A stretch of DNA of 64,000 nt from Linnemannia hyalina (GCA_019671135.1 JAHRHY010000006.1:1674001-1738000), one strand, 5' to 3'; shown: positions 50,884-64,000, counted from the first letter of the stretch. The notes: generated by a model from the letters alone, not told the origin. Made by a program: numbers and translations.

Positions 50884-53437
50884 ATGCCTCCCGCAGCCAA
50901 CTCAACACTCGGCGACCGTCTCCAGGCCCTTGTCAAGGTAACAACAACTAACACCAGCAACAACGCAGACTCTGTATCATACCTTCTTTCTATATCACCG
51001 GGAATATAAGCGATGAAGCATCGACAGCCAGGATACCAGGATTACAACAGGACCCATACTGGGGGTGATAGGCTCTGGTTCTGGCTCTGGAAACAGGCTC
51101 ATACAGCATAAACACTCCCAAAATAAAGGGTGTGCGCCATGGCGGTAGCTGTTCGCTGGTGGAATTGATCTCTAGTCAACACTCATACACACACACGGGC
51201 GGCAACGAACAACAACCCATTCGCTGGCACCAGTGCATAAGAGGCATCCAGAAAACGAATGACGCCCAAACCACACTCGTCCGTCTTCGTTTTTGCGCAA
51301 TGAAGTAACAAAAGAGACCAACGCGTGTGGATGACGACAACCAGATCAACTTTTTTTTGCTTTGCTAACCACTTCCATTTTCTTTTTCTTTTTCTTACAC
51401 TCTCTCCGTATACGTTTTCTTCTCGCTTCGTGCGATACCGAATGGAACAGGGTCCTCAATTCGTGTGGTGGTTGGGCCACGTTACGATGTTGGTGTGCAC
51501 GGCGTTCTATCTGCCCTACTGGGCAACTTTTAACTACAAGGCCGGCGCTCACTGGTACACGCGTGCCTTCTTTGGCGCCCTCGTCAGCTACAGTGTCGTC
51601 GTCTACAAGTCCTTCCCTGTAAGTGCTTGCCAATGCTATTGTTAATAGTCCTGGCTGCTGGTTGCTTATCCGATCAATGTGGGAATTGTATTGCGAACGT
51701 GGCATATCCTCTTTAACATGCACGAGGAAAGCGCAGGCAGGGAGGACGGCATGCGTGGTTGACATTTTTCCCGTGGATATTTTTTTTTCGTTTTCTTTTT
51801 GTTTCTTTTCGTTTCGATTGTCGGAAAACAGCAAAAACGAAGACGACAGTGTCGACAGGGATAAACCCAACCAACCCGCAGGAGAACACATATTTCGCCA
51901 CAGGGTACGGGTGTGGGATGATCAGTCAGGGTTCTGGACCGATCATTGGAGTGAACAGAACAGGCGAGATAAGCAGTTCAGCAGCGGGATGAGGAAATCT
52001 TAAAAAAGTACTCTTTCACAGGAAACGTCCATTGGCACACCGGCGGGTAAACGACAATAGTAGTTTTCGTCATACTGCCCTTTTGATCCGGAGTTTTCGA
52101 CCAGTTGTACAATATCCTTCCTTTCTCTCAGCATGGAGCGATATAACAAGGGAAAATAGGGAAAGGAAATTGCACAAACTTGGCAAACGTGGTCAACCGT
52201 TCGTGGAATCATCATATCGAGCGGGAGCAAAAAGAAAGGGCAGGAGGGGGAGAGAGCAATACGACAAGAAAAGGCAGCAATCGTCATAAATCGCCAAAAG
52301 GAGACATTGCGTTTCGCAGGACTCATTTTGCTGGTGTTTGGACCTGGCTTGGCGTGAGCGTGAGTGCGCCACGAAGTAGGCCTTGGCGCAAAACATCAAC
52401 ACTTTATAATAATCTCCTTTTTTCATGATTCAGATTAGCATACTCCTCAAAGTCGACAGTATTACCGACCACTAACGCTTTGTCTCTTTTTTTCCATGAC
52501 TTGTGAAAACTCTATGTTTGGTCGAGAATAGGAGATCCAGTTCACCGCACAGTTCGCCCATCAACTTTTCGCCGAGGTAAGGACAGGACTTTTGCCAGCG
52601 TGTTACAATTGGACAGGAACGAGTGCTTCCACTTACAAGTTGTTATTGTATTCTCTCATTATTGTAGGAAAATGTCCAGTACTTGTTGATGGCAATCTTT
52701 TGGTGGCGTTCGACCCCCATGCTCGGTAAGCATCTTCGACACTCTTCGACGCTTCTCGTCAAGACAGGAATTCACTGTCTGCGAACAGGAGGATAACATA
52801 CAGAGACACCAACTCTGACCACTTGTCCTCAATTTGGTTCACATTATTTAGCCCCTCTGGTCCCCTACGCGATCTTTGCTTTCTTCAACTCGCTCAACTA
52901 TACAAGGACCAATATTCTCCCCGCTCTCTTCCCAACTCCTCCTGCCGGCGCCACTGACCCCACTGCTGCCCAAGTCGCCAACATCTCTCGCAAGATCCAG
53001 GCATGGACTGAGAAGAACCACGCCACCGCCATGGCCTTTGTCGCCTACATCGAAGTTGTCGGTGTCATGGGTTCCCTGATCTTTGGAGCCATCACGTAAG
53101 TCCTCGTGCCTTATTTCAGTTTCTTTCAAGAATACGCTCCTTGGCTAGATAACTTACTATGCCTATAACGTTCATTGCATATAGCTTCCAGTCGTCGTTC
53201 CTTTCGCCTATTGTGTACGCCAACTTTTTGCGTTTCCGCTACTTCTTCTCGCTCCACACTCGTGCGGCTTTCGCTTTGATCCGCGCCCGTCTTGACAACT
53301 TGATTGTGCCCCCAGGCGGCAACCCCAAGATCCCCCCAGTTGTTGCTCAGGGTTACACTATGGCTCGTGGTGCTATTACCCGCTTTGGCCAAGCTGCCGT
53401 TCAGCAGGCCCCGGCTGGCTCCAGTGCGCGCCAGTAA
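50884..53437 (+). CDS. TMEM33/POM33-family membrane protein
   Basis: A 273-aa protein from six exons (50884-50937, 51451-51618, 52532-52576, 52668-52725, 52852-53095, 53185-53437). Introns 1 and 2 are 513 and 913 bp, and exon 3 is only 45 bp. The family (yeast Pom33, fission yeast Tts1, animal TMEM33) acts in tubular ER shaping and nuclear pore distribution. About four hydrophobic segments are visible: FVWWLGHVTMLVCTAFYLPYW; AFFGALVSYSVVVY; APLVPYAIFAFFNSLNY; and AFVAYIEVVGVMGSLIFGAI. A conserved C-terminal half follows, with SFLSPIVYANFLRFRYFFS and amphipathic helices. The ATG at 50884 directly follows an ACC context. Family call from remembered features; I am fairly sure. Confidence 0.85.
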
Positions 53438-54071
53438 ATGGACCACTGGCTACTTGAGAACGACAATGAGGGGCGTGATAGAGATTGATCTAGGAGACTT
53501 TTTTTTTTGTGCAGACCTGTCGTCAGATTGAAATGGCGCGGGAATGTAAGGGAAAAAAACAGTGCCACATGACGGACGAAAAGCCTGTTTGAAAGAAACA
53601 AAAAAATAAAGAGTCGTTTGCAAAATCTATATTGTCGACAAAGAGTTCATTTGCGTGAAAAGACAAAGACGCACGTATAAAAGTTACGGCATTTACTATT
53701 GTCATTGTCGCTACGCCGATTTTGCATCAAAGAACGCATCGGCAATGCTTTCATACTTCCCCGCCGAAGTTGACCAGAGTATGAATTCTCCTTTGTGAGG
53801 GGGTGTGTGTGTGGTTCTTTGTCCACATTCTCAAGCGGATTCTACGATAAATAGCGCGTCCAATCCTAATGCGGCCCTTATCATTTGTTTCTTTTTTCTC
53901 AGCTTTTTGAACCCACCCCGCCTTTTTTTTTTCTTTTTCATCACGCACTATCTATATACCGGTCTGCAGCACATCACGCACAGACGCGCATACAAACCCA
54001 CATTCGTCTCCAGACAAGAACCACATCCGAACCCACAAATAACAATCACAAACGGATTTTTCGTTAAAACC
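53438..54071. other. Intergenic region downstream of the TMEM33-type gene
   Basis: It holds an AATAAA signal at about 53605 for the upstream gene and T-rich sequence near 53921-53940. No gene is seen. Confidence 0.5.
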
Positions 54072-57000
54072 ATGTCCAGCACGTCGAGCTCAAATACTCG
54101 ACACCCTTCCTTCCGAAAAAAGGGAGATCCGTGTCGACTCGACACCTCAGCTTCACCTTCACTTTCTTCATCTTTATCGTCCACCAACACCGGTGTCGTC
54201 GATACCGCCGTTCCAGATACGATGATAACGTTCTGCCCAACATGGGCTGCGCCGCGACAACCGCGACCGTCTAACAGAAACAATATGCCAGTCTCGATGC
54301 CCCCTCGCTCACCTCCCAACATACAACAGGCCACGGGTGGTATTGATGAATCGGTTCCAAAAGTCAAGCGCGGAATCTTGCGTAGCTGTAAGGGTTTTTG
54401 CTTCATTTTTCATTCTTCATTTTTCATTTTTTGGTTTTTTATGGTTATTTGTTTGTTGAACTGCCTATCCAAGTATTTACATTATGTGGTTTCCTCGTGT
54501 GAGTGGTTATTAACATAAAAATGCAAATGCATTGTCTGTCGTCTGTGGTTATTTCGCTCCCTTTCTTTTTAACCCGTTTTTGTTTTGTTAATGCAGTCGG
54601 CAAGAAGATTAAACGCGTCTTTCGAAGGAATCCATCGTCCGTGTCCTCATCAGGGTCCAATGACAGTCGTAGTAGTAATGAGTGCTTTGGCGCCATTGTC
54701 GCGTCAGGTCTTCAGTCTGCATCTGCGGTTGGAATACATCATCGATCCCCGGCAGCAAGAGCAACAGGAGCGGTAGGAAGAGAAGGGGTATTGACAGTGA
54801 TGGCGCATGGTCAATTGCTACCACCGAGTATGATCCCGGTCCGCACGAGTTCTTTGCACGCCTATTCGACGAATGATGGGTATGGGAGTGACTCGACGAT
54901 TGTGCTCGTCCCCTGGACTGGATCCCCGCCGTCTCAGGGTTCCCCTTTGGTCGTCGAACAGTTGCCTGCCTCCACCTCCACTTCCACCTCTTTTTCCACT
55001 TCAGATTCCATAACCAGTTCCGATGCCGCCGTCGCTGGCAGCACTTCCCCTCCCCTAACCTTCTTGGAGACGAACACCAACATGCCAAGGAAGACAAGGA
55101 CCAGGACGATTGTGCGGACGACGACTGACCCAATCATCACCATCAAGTTGATTCACACGCCCTCTCCTTCTGATGTATCATCGATCAGTCGTCTTTCTGA
55201 GATGTCTTCGAATTCGGATTCGGACTCGTGTGAGGGACTAAATGATCTGAGGAGTGTTGTGGAGGCGCAAATGAGTCGGCGCCAGGAGATTCTTGATGCT
55301 GGCGGTGTGGATTTGTTTGCGGATTTTGATTCGACCTCTCCGCAGTTGGAGGCAGAGGATGAGCAGGGAGGAGAGGAGGAGGAGGAAGAAGAGGAGGAAA
55401 GGGAGTACTATAGCGGCGATCGCGGCACGGACGACGAGAAGGGCGACGATGATGAGCCTGGATCTGGATCTGGAGCTGGTGTCGGTGATCGTCCTTCTCA
55501 CGCCACAGACAACAACCGCTACGATAATTTCCGTTCTTCGCCTTCCCAAGACAGGTCTCACAACAGGGCGCCACCATCCGCCAAAGGGGCTTCGCCCAAA
55601 GATGCTCCTGTCGACTCGACCGTTCCTAAAACCCCTTCTGTCCATTATTCTACACTCGACATCCTTTCAAGCGCACCAACAAAGAAAGCCAACCACCACT
55701 CTAAACACAACCGCAAACGTGAATCAATCGCCTGGCTCGACCACTTCCTAGCCCTCAACAACACCTACCGCGACAACCTGGCAACCCTGCACCTCCACCT
55801 CTTCCAATCCCTTCACCACACCCTCTCCGCTCACACAACAACCCTCCTTAATCTCCAACAGCAGATCCTAGGAATCCAGGGAGTCAGGAACGGGAGACTT
55901 GATAATGAGTATCTGATCGAGTTGGTGTCGACAAAGCTGAGTCGGAGGATGGAAAGGGATTTGAGGAACCAGACGAGGTTCTGTATAGGAGTTGGGGAGT
56001 TGGTGCAGCAGGGATTTGGAAGTACGTTGTTGACGGTTGATTATGAAGAGGAGGATGAGTTCGAAGGGGTGAGGGTTGATCCGGCCGTCGTGGCTGTGAA
56101 GGAGAAGAAGAGGAAGGCGAAGGAGAGGAAGAAGAATGGGGAGGAGATGGAGGAGGAAAAGGAGGAGCCAATGGAGGAGAAGGAGTTGGTAAAGTTGGTG
56201 AGTCGGGTGTATCAGAGGAGGTTGCCAGTCGATGACCAGTGGGCGTTGTTCAGGTGGACGGAACTGCAGAAACCTTATGCGACGTTGAAGGACTTGGACG
56301 AGGCCCGTGCTTGTATGGCGTTGTCTCTTTTAGCGGCAGGTCATCAACAGGAGGGTGAGGGGGATGTGGAAGTTCAGGATGGGATTATGCATGATTCTGC
56401 CGGATATACTGGACACGATGTTGTCGAGTTGACAGTGGAAGAGCAGAAGGAAGAGAGCTCGAGTGATGATGAATGGGATTCGAGTCTGGCCGAGGATAGT
56501 GTCTTGATCCGTTCGTCCGAGGAGTTTCTTCACATCCAGCAACAGCGCAACTCTCAGGACCAGGGCGGGCTTTCTGGAGATGACGATATAGATGAGACGC
56601 AGTTCGAGATGCTGACTCCTCCTGCTCCTGGTAATCCTCCTCCTGGTGACCTTGGTGATCGCGATTATGAACACTTGTACTCTTACACTTCAGACGACAA
56701 CGCTGACGACGGCTTAGAGCCATCGACACCACAAGCAGGAGCCGGTCCACCAACGAGATCCTTCTACATGCAGGATCCCTCTCATTGCAGGCTCGAGTCT
56801 CCAGTCGAGCCTCTGGCATTCTCGCGTCGTCCTTCGATGCCAACGCCACCGCTATCATCGCAGCCTGATTTTACGACCCCTCACTCCAGTCCTGCTGCTG
56901 ATGATAGCGAGACAGCTGGAGTGAACTCGAATACAGAGTGGATGCGTGTGGTTCGTGCACTTGCAGCGACCGAAGCAGCATCATCAGCCCCTGGTACGCG

Positions 57001-58765
57001 GCTCCCGATCTGGGTTGTCTATGCCCCTCCGATATCTGCTTCCTTACCGTCAGCAGCCGCATCGACAGGGACGACTACCTCCACTGCCGCAGTCCCTTCC
57101 TATCCTGCTGTTGCTGATTGCGATGAAGCTTCTGCGCCTCCAGAAGAGGTTTCAGCGATTTACCATTGTGACCGTCGAGAAGGATCTCGTCGCAATGTTA
57201 GCCAACAAACCCAGAGATTCCCTCCTCCCTCCAAGACTATAACCTCTTCCACGACTTCTACATCTGAAGTAAGATACACCAGGTCGAGCAGGAAACGTCG
57301 CCGCCACGAAAAACACAGTCGTACTCGTACCCGAGGAGCCGAAACATCAGCACCAGCAACAGTCAACAACCACTTCCGAGGCGGGACCCATTACCACTAC
57401 AATGGATCTTCGACAACCATGTCTAATCACCGCCCAATGTCGGTCCTGTCGCGACGGTCTTCTACAAGTTCGTCCTCATCATCATTATCGGGGCCGTCAG
57501 TGTTCATGGCTTTGACGAGTGATAGTTGTCCATCGCCGTCGCGACGTTCCTCTTCCTCTTTAGGTTCTCGACAGTCGCTGGAAGAAGAAGAGGAGGAGGA
57601 GGTCTTGTGGCAATCGTCATCGAGTATTGATTGTAACCAGGGTCACCATCAGCCTACTTCACCCCTGCTGCAACAATCACCATACCCATCAAGCTCCACC
57701 GTACACGAAAAAGAAGAAGACGACGACGAAGATCTTCCCATCTTCTCTCAGCCTCCCACACCTCTTTCAAAACCACCTCCTCCCCTCCCCCTCCATGCCA
57801 CTACCTCTTCCTACTACACTTTCCTTCCACCAGTCCAACCTGCACACCAGCCCAGACACCACCAACTCCGTGGTCCTACTCCAGACCCTCTTCCGCCTGT
57901 ATACTACCATCGCCCCGTCGACTCCACCATTGTCACCACTTCTGTGCCACCTCGCCCTGTACACTGTGCTAACCGTACAAGCCGTGTTCGAGTCTGTGTT
58001 TCGAAACTTGCCCATCCCAAGTCTCAAGTCTACCAGCTTGGCAACCCAAAATGGCGCCTTGAAGGTTCTCTCCTCCCCGACAACGCATCCACCACCGACA
58101 ATTCCACCGATAATATCATTGAAAACACGTCAAACGACGCGTCGTCCTCACTTGCTCCTTGTCTTACATCACAGCAAGAGTCTCAACAGCAACAGCAACA
58201 GCAACAGCGGCAGCAGCAGCAGCAGCTCTTCCACCGTGTCCCTTCACGATGCTCAGTCCTATTTCTAGAAGCCTCTCAGACAGAAACAGAGATAAAGCAG
58301 AATCAAAGTTCTCCCCCGTACACATTAACGTTCGAGAACTGTGCTCTACCCCCTTCTTCCTCTTTTTGTTCGTCTACTGCGTTCTTTTCTTTCTCTGATG
58401 ATACTGATCGCGAGACTTGGAGTCCTGCCTCAACAGGACCACAAACGATCCTTCCCACTACTTCCTTTCATCCCACCTCACCTACTACGTCTCTCAGAAA
58501 TACTGATCAAGAGCGAGAGATTGGACCTGGGGCTAAAGAGGTGCGTGGCACATCCAACGAGAAGAAAGAGAACAGGAAAAGAGGTAGTCCACCTTATCAA
58601 AGAACCAACATCCATACGCCTCGAAGATACTCCACTTTGGGAAGTTCAGAATCTAGTGATAGTAGAAGTTGGAACCGGCGAGCTGATATGCGAGAGACAG
58701 AGTTGGTTTTGGAGGGCAAACGCGTCGAGGCTGCGTACCAGAACATTTCACGTTGTTTTCCTTGA
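54072..58765 (+). CDS. 1,494-aa largely disordered protein of unknown function
   Basis: Two exons (54072-54387, 54597-58765) join in phase. I recognise no family. The leader has a basic patch after the splice (GKKIKRVFRR). Long Ser/Thr/Pro and acidic stretches follow, including a Glu run at residues ~365-375. One part looks folded, about residues 470-685: SIAWLDHFLALNNTYRDNLA, a His-rich helix, LLNLQQQILGIQGVRNGRLD, SRRMERDLRNQTRF and then a Lys/Glu helix ending DEARACMALSLLA. The C-terminal half is disordered again, with an RKRRRHEKHSRTRTRG nuclear-type basic cluster near residue 1,010 and a Gln run near 1,305. A nuclear or cortical regulator would fit the composition, but no function can be assigned. 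Confidence 0.75.
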
Positions 58766-58910
58766 AACCCACCCTGCTTGCTTTTAAAAACCCATACCTT
58801 GTAGATAAATTAATTCGTAGACCTGAATGGATGATATTAATGACTTTTGTATTTCAACTATGGTGTTCTGTATTTCTATCGGTATGAAAAAGGGAGGTGT
58901 AAAAGCATCC

Positions 58911-61900
58911 TTAAACCTCAGCGGCAGCAGCAGCGGCGTCCTCGGCAGCAGCGGTAGCATTGACCTCTCCAACATTAATCAACTGGACAATATACTCCTG
59001 CTGCTCAGGCGTAGTCTCCTTAGTCAACTCCGCATACGAAGCCGGGTTATGCTGCTGGAGTCCCGTAAAGACCTCACGGAACACAATATAAGGATCCAAA
59101 TCATCCAGGGGAGACTCGAAATAAATCTCCTCCTCCAAATCGCCAAAGTCATCTTCATAATCCTCCTCCTCTTCTTCTTCCTCATCGCCTCCGTCAGTCT
59201 TAACGGCACGGGTCTTGGAGGCCTGCTGGGCAAGGTACTCGAGGTACTCGTGTCCCTCGTCGTAGACATCTTCTTCGTCGTCGACCCATTCTTCTTCGAC
59301 ATCGTCGTCGCCGGCCAGAGCGGCCTCAAGAGCGTTTGTCTCTTCTTCGTCGTCGTCATCGCTGTCGTCGCCGGCGTTGCTGTCCGCGTCGCTATCTTCG
59401 TCGCTGTCGTCCGATCCAATGTTGTACAACTTCTCCATCTCCTTGCGCTCTATTCAACATCACATTTAAATGCTATTAGTACACATACAAAAAAAATTCA
59501 AGCGCAGAGAATCCAGCAAATAAAGTGAAAAGAGAAACTTACTGGCTTGAGCAACAGGAAGACCCTCAAAGTTGGTCAAGATGCCGTTCAAGATCTGAGG
59601 CCATCCACTCTGGAGAGCTGGAGGCAACTGGGCAACAGGAACGTTCAAGATCGAGCAGAGGGAAAAGATCGAGAGCTTCTTGTCATGGACACGCGAGAAC
59701 TTGTCCAAGTTGGTGAACCAGACGGTCAAGAACCGCTGGGTCCATCCGTTCTCCTCCAAGAGCCTCAATGTGACAGGGGCATTGTAGTAGAGCGCGTTCA
59801 TGACAACCTCAAGAGCCTGGATACGGAACTCGACTGTCTGAATGCCCTCCTCGGGGGCCAAGTAGTGGAACACCAAGTTGAGGATGGGGGCAATGTACTT
59901 GTCGACATGGCCACGGCAGTTCAACATCAAGGACTCGGCAAGCTTGCAAGCTTGGACACGGTCATTCTCGCCCAAGCGATCCGACTTCATGACAGACTCG
60001 ATGATATCGTAGATAATGTGCTGGACGTTCTCGTTGGTCGAGAAGACATCCTTGCCGTACGAAATGTAGTTGTCTAGCGAGGGCAACATCTCTTCCATGA
60101 AATCCAGAGCCGACTCCTTGAAAGTCTTGTAGATCAACTCAAAGACACCCCACATGTTGGCAGAGATGGCCTTGGCCGAGAAGGTGCAGCTGTCGATGAT
60201 CTCAAAGACACCATCAAAGAGGTCAATGATCGCGTTCTGGAGGGTAAAGGTGATGACGGGCAAGAGCGCAATCTCGAGCTGGTTCAACACCTCGGGCGTA
60301 CTCTCTAAGCTCAGGATCAAGGTGCCCATGGTCTTCAAGACACCCATGGCAGCCATAGTCTTGTCCGAAGCCTCGTCAATAGCACGGTCAGTGATAGCCT
60401 CGACACCATCGGAGCTGGGTCCCATATCGGCGCAGATCCTGAGGAAGGTGTCACGCAACTGCTCGCAGAGCTGGACAGCAAAGGGAGCCAAATCCTGAGC
60501 AAAGACCTCGACAAACTCGTCCATGACTTCGGAGAGGGTGTCGACATCAATCTGGTTGGTCATGGCCAAGAGCTCGTGCATGATGAACTGGAGGTGGGGC
60601 TTCATGGCCTCGCAGACGGCCTCGTGGCGGATCATGGGGCGGAGGGCCAAGGCAGCAGTGACCTTGACGGGGAGCTGGCTGTCGCGGAGGTTCTCCATCA
60701 AGCTGGTGAAAGCAAATGCAACGTTGTTCGAGTCCTCAAAGTCCAAATCGCTGAACTGGTTGACCATCTCGCAAGCCTATTTACGATCAATAGCACATTA
60801 ACAAAGTTAGTGCTAGGGTTCATAGTGACCGGGCCACCATGGGCTATTAAGATCATCCAGTGTGCACATACGCGAGCACGGAGGAAGGGGTACTGGCTCT
60901 TGAACTCGGGGAAGACATGGTTGACAAAGAAGGGCTCCATCATCGACGACAATGATTTCTATTTCAATTTCAAAGTTTTCAATGACTTTCGTTAGCGAGC
61001 GGATTCAAAATTAGTCCAGCTGCAACATCATATAACAACCACCGCAAAGTATTACCTTGCGGAGGATCAAAGGGGCAAGGGCCCCGATCATAACGAGAGC
61101 ACCATCCTTCTCTCTGGGGTTCTTGGCCTCGGCAGGAGACTCGTTGTACTTTTGAAGGACGCTGTTGGCGAGAGCGAGGATTTGCATGAAGGCGTTCTGT
61201 CTGTAGCGGGCCATGACGGTCATAAAGTTGGTCGCAGCTGTCGAGGGGCTGGTGAAATCCTCAAGAACGTCTAATCAAAAGATGAAAAGATGTTAGCCGA
61301 CAACTCCTAAGAACGTTCATAAATATTTCCTGTTATTGCAGCACATGTGTTGACGTACCAATCTTGGCGTGAACGTATTCAACAGGGTCATCGACCCAGA
61401 GGGTCTCGTCCTCGGAGGTGAAACACAACTGGGGGAAGACAAAGTGGGTAATCAAAGTCTCGGAGTGAGGCTTCATCATCGACCAGATATGCTTATCCTT
61501 GACACTATATCACCACAAAAATGAAGCGCGCGTTAGGAACCATGTCGCGTGAAGAGTTCGTTGCCGTTGCCGTTGCGGAGCAAATTATATGCGCGTTTTT
61601 TTACCTCTCTTCGAAAAAGTTGCCCATCAAGCAAAGGACGCGAGGGCTGAGCCAAGCCTGCTTAGCAACCCAGAGCTCAACCTGCTTCAAGTAAGCAGTC
61701 AAAATGTTGGGGGCAAAGTTGACAATGAAGCTGTTGGCAAAGGGCTTGAACTTGGATTCGGAAGTCAAAGCGGTAGGGTTTCCGTAGCGAGTGTACAGAC
61801 GGTTCAAGCACTGGTATGCCCAGCGCTTGGCCTTCCACCAGGGGTGCTTCTCCAACTCCTCTAAGTCAGTGGGAAGGCCCTCAGTAGGGACGGGCTTCTC

Positions 61901-63104
61901 GACCATTTGGATGAAAAGAGTTCCCCAAGGAACCAACGAGGCGTTGTCGCGAAGACGCTCGGAGAGGTCGATCTGGATGGTGTGGTGGTAGCACTTAAAG
62001 ATGATCTTGAGCATCTCGGCGGCTTCCACGTTATTGGCGCTGACCAGTCCTGTTCCGATTTGCTGAATGGCGGGGAAGAAGGTCGCAATAATCTCGTCAA
62101 CGGGCTCACGGTCCGACACCTTGAACCTATTGGAAGAAAATGGTCGAGGGGTTAGCTTCTGTTGTTACTGACTTGTCAAATTTTGTGTATTGATACCCCG
62201 CCTCCTTGACGTTGGCTGCTTACTTGTAAACGCGGGTGACCTCCTTCAATGCCAAGAGACCAACAAAGACAATCTTGGGATCCTGAGACTGGAGCAGCGA
62301 CTGAACCTGAGTGAGGTAGCCGGGGTATTTAGCGGGGAAGTCGTTGGACAAGATTGTTCCGAGGACAGTAAGCAACTGGGTACTATGTGGCGAGAGTGAA
62401 AGTGCCACAAGAAGTAAGTTTTGTTAGTTTTCATCTGACTGTAGGTCAATCGAAAGACGACACTTTCTTGGCGGGAGAACGAAATGTACGATGAAGATGA
62501 ATGACAATCGATTTGGCATACCGGACGATCTGGGGAGCCGAAGCGAGGAGCTGGAGGATGCTTCCCTTGATGGCGTCCTTGTCACTCTCAGAGATCTTGA
62601 GGTGGGCGGGGGTTGACTCTGTCTCGAACCAGTAACGCTTAACAGCGTTCTTGAAGTAGATGGAGGCTAAGCCATGTATTTTTTTATGGATATCAACGGT
62701 CAGTACATCGGTTCCAGTGATGTGTGTAATGACAGTGTAAATAAAGGCAACCACAACAAACGGCTAATACTCACCAGCCTGACGGACATGGATAACAGAG
62801 TCCTCGGATCCAATAATCTGCATCGACGCCAAAAGGGCACCCTGGGTACCCTCGAGCTATGTTTATAAAAGATAAACGCGTTTCCAGTCGCGACAATAAG
62901 GGTTATCAGTAAGTTGTTGAGCACGTCCCTGTCAATCGTTGCGAACACCAAGTTGGCGCTAAGGTCATCCAGGAATACTGCTAGACAAAAGAGAGTGAAA
63001 GTGCGTGTGTTTACCTGCTTGAGCTGCAGCTCGGCCTGGATGCGGACGTTGGGGTCAGGCTGGAATGTGGCCTGGAAGAGGTTGTAGAGGGTTTGAATGT
63101 CCAT
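58911..63104 (-). CDS. Importin-7/8 family nuclear import receptor
   Basis: A 1,072-aa karyopherin from ten exons (63104-63015, 62856-62775, 62666-62522, 62382-62224, 62126-61605, 61504-61359, 61270-61056, 60958-60872, 60776-59543, 59449-58911); all phases agree. Importins of this group carry ribosomal proteins, histones and kinases into the nucleus in a Ran-GTP-regulated way. The N-terminal importin-beta domain is recognisable (IQAELQLKQLEGTQGALLASMQII, then RQAASIYFKNAVKRYW). HEAT-like helices follow throughout. Near the C-terminus a long Asp/Glu loop (about residues 900-990, DDSDEDSDADSN onward) precedes SPLDDLDPYIVFREVFTGLQQ, as in animal IPO7/IPO8 and yeast Nmd5/Sxm1. Length is close to IPO7 (about 1,040). 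I cannot separate Nmd5-type from Sxm1-type. Confidence 0.93.
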
Positions 63105-63895
63105 GGTGATGTGAATAATTGTAAGGAAGAAGAAGAAGGCCTTTGTTGAATTAGGGATGAAAGAAAGGGGAGGAGAGGAAAAGGGTAATGGGCGGCCGGA
63201 CGTTAATCGAGGAGGACAAAGGACGAGGGACAAAAAAAAAGAAAAGAAAAAAAAAAAAGAAAAGGAGAACGGGATGAAGATCGGGGAGGAGTAAGTTCTC
63301 AGGGCGACTTTCAGTTGTGCCTTATTTTTGAGCGCGCGCCTCTTTTTTTTTTTTTTTTTTTTTTTTCTGTTGGCTTTGCAAGAAAACAAGAGTCACTCTA
63401 GCTTGAGAGCAGCCAAACGTGTTTTTGCCTTTCGCCAACAACAACAACAGTGGACAAACATGTTGGTCTGTTACTGTATGGGCGGGGGGTATCCAATGCA
63501 TGCAAGGAAGATATGTATCAATGAACTTGCTTCCCTTCTCCTTGCGAGTCTGAGATCAACGGTGGATCAGAGAGGAAGGCGAGTCGCCAGTAGAGTCCAG
63601 GCTGGAGATGGCCGTTGGGTGCAGTTGAAAAATAAGGTTTTGGGTGTGCCTGCAAGGCAGAGCAGAAAAAGGCACCCCGTAATAGGACTGCTTTCTTGGT
63701 CGTCTGTTGCGTTGCATGCACACTCTCACTCCTGAGTCAACTAATCTCTTTTTATTTTTTTTATTTTCCGGTTCTTTTCTTCTTTGTTCCTTTCCTTTCT
63801 TCCTCCCGTCCTCCCTTCCTCCCTTCCTCACTCCATTCTCTCTTCTCCTCTCCTCTCTCCTCTCTCCTCCTCCCTCTCCCCTCTTGCACTTCATC
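63105..63895. promoter_or_regulatory. Divergent promoter of the importin and the right-edge gene
   Basis: The left part is purine-rich on the plus strand (63120-63300, leader of the importin gene). A 24-base T run lies at 63343-63366. The right part (63765-63892) is almost pure pyrimidine and runs into the ATG of the rightward gene. Confidence 0.55.
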
Positions 63896-64000
63896 ATGTT
63901 GCCTCTCGCTGCTGCTGCCCGTCTTCAGGGCCAGGCTCGTCTCGCTGGATCAAGAGTCGCCCAAAGGATCCCCTCTGCACTCAGGGTCGCGTCTGTGCCA
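63896..64000 (+). CDS. Start of a gene with a mitochondrial-type presequence (cut by window end)
   Basis: 35 codons are visible from an ATG that directly follows a long CT-rich leader. The sequence has Ala, Leu, Arg and Ser, five Arg in the first 35 residues and no acidic residue (MLPLAAAARLQGQARLAGSR and on). This is typical of a cleavable mitochondrial matrix signal. The mature protein is outside the window, so its identity is unknown. Confidence 0.65.
   Translation, partial: MLPLAAAARLQGQARLAGSRVAQRIPSALRVASVP

Noticed and set aside
50938..51450. Possible box C/D snoRNA in intron 1 of the TMEM33-type gene
   Set aside because: One near-match to box C (GCGATGA) exists near 51011, but no convincing box D and terminal stem pair at a proper distance.

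Overview
The window is nuclear DNA of a filamentous fungus. Every gene is split by short GT-AG introns, most genes sit about 0.2-3 kb apart on either strand, and 5' leaders are strongly pyrimidine-rich. The gene set (HAUS1 augmin subunit, ARF6-type GTPase, an ICE2-family protein, a GAR-domain cytolinker, a septin-like protein, VPS4, importin-7/8) fits an early-diverging fungus of the Mucoromycota/Mortierellomycotina kind; this placement is inference from gene content and style. All exon models below were checked by adding exon lengths and following the reading phase across each junction.

Positions 1-4038 hold most of a decayed hAT-family DNA transposon with inverted arms of at least about 300 bp; its left end lies outside the window. 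Positions 4039-7158 are a gene-poor stretch with two identical tRNA-Lys(CTT) genes. On the upstream side of each tRNA lies a 5'-truncated insertion of one poly(A)-tailed non-LTR retroposon family, each with a clear 12-13 bp target-site duplication starting about 95-119 bp from the tRNA. Remnants of older insertions sit beside the first.

Positions 7267-18351 are housekeeping genes: a RING E3 ligase (-), TFIIE beta (+), HAUS1 (+), inorganic pyrophosphatase (-), an ICE2-family ER membrane protein (+) and a Gln-rich orphan protein (-). After a 3.3 kb composition-switching intergenic region comes the largest gene, a 3,763-aa CH-CH / coiled-coil / GAR protein (21634-33756) with the layout of a spectraplakin. 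A decayed coding stretch follows (34463-35707).

The right half holds ARF6-type GTPase (+), an ankyrin protein with a coding minisatellite (+), VPS4 AAA ATPase (+), a divergent septin-like GTPase (+), a TMEM33/POM33 membrane protein (+), a 1,494-aa disordered orphan (+), importin-7/8 (-), and at the right edge the first codons of a gene with a mitochondrial-type presequence (+). Cytoskeleton and membrane-traffic genes are well represented (HAUS1, cytolinker, septin-like, ARF6, VPS4, TMEM33, ICE2), but they are separately promoted and nothing indicates a functional cluster.
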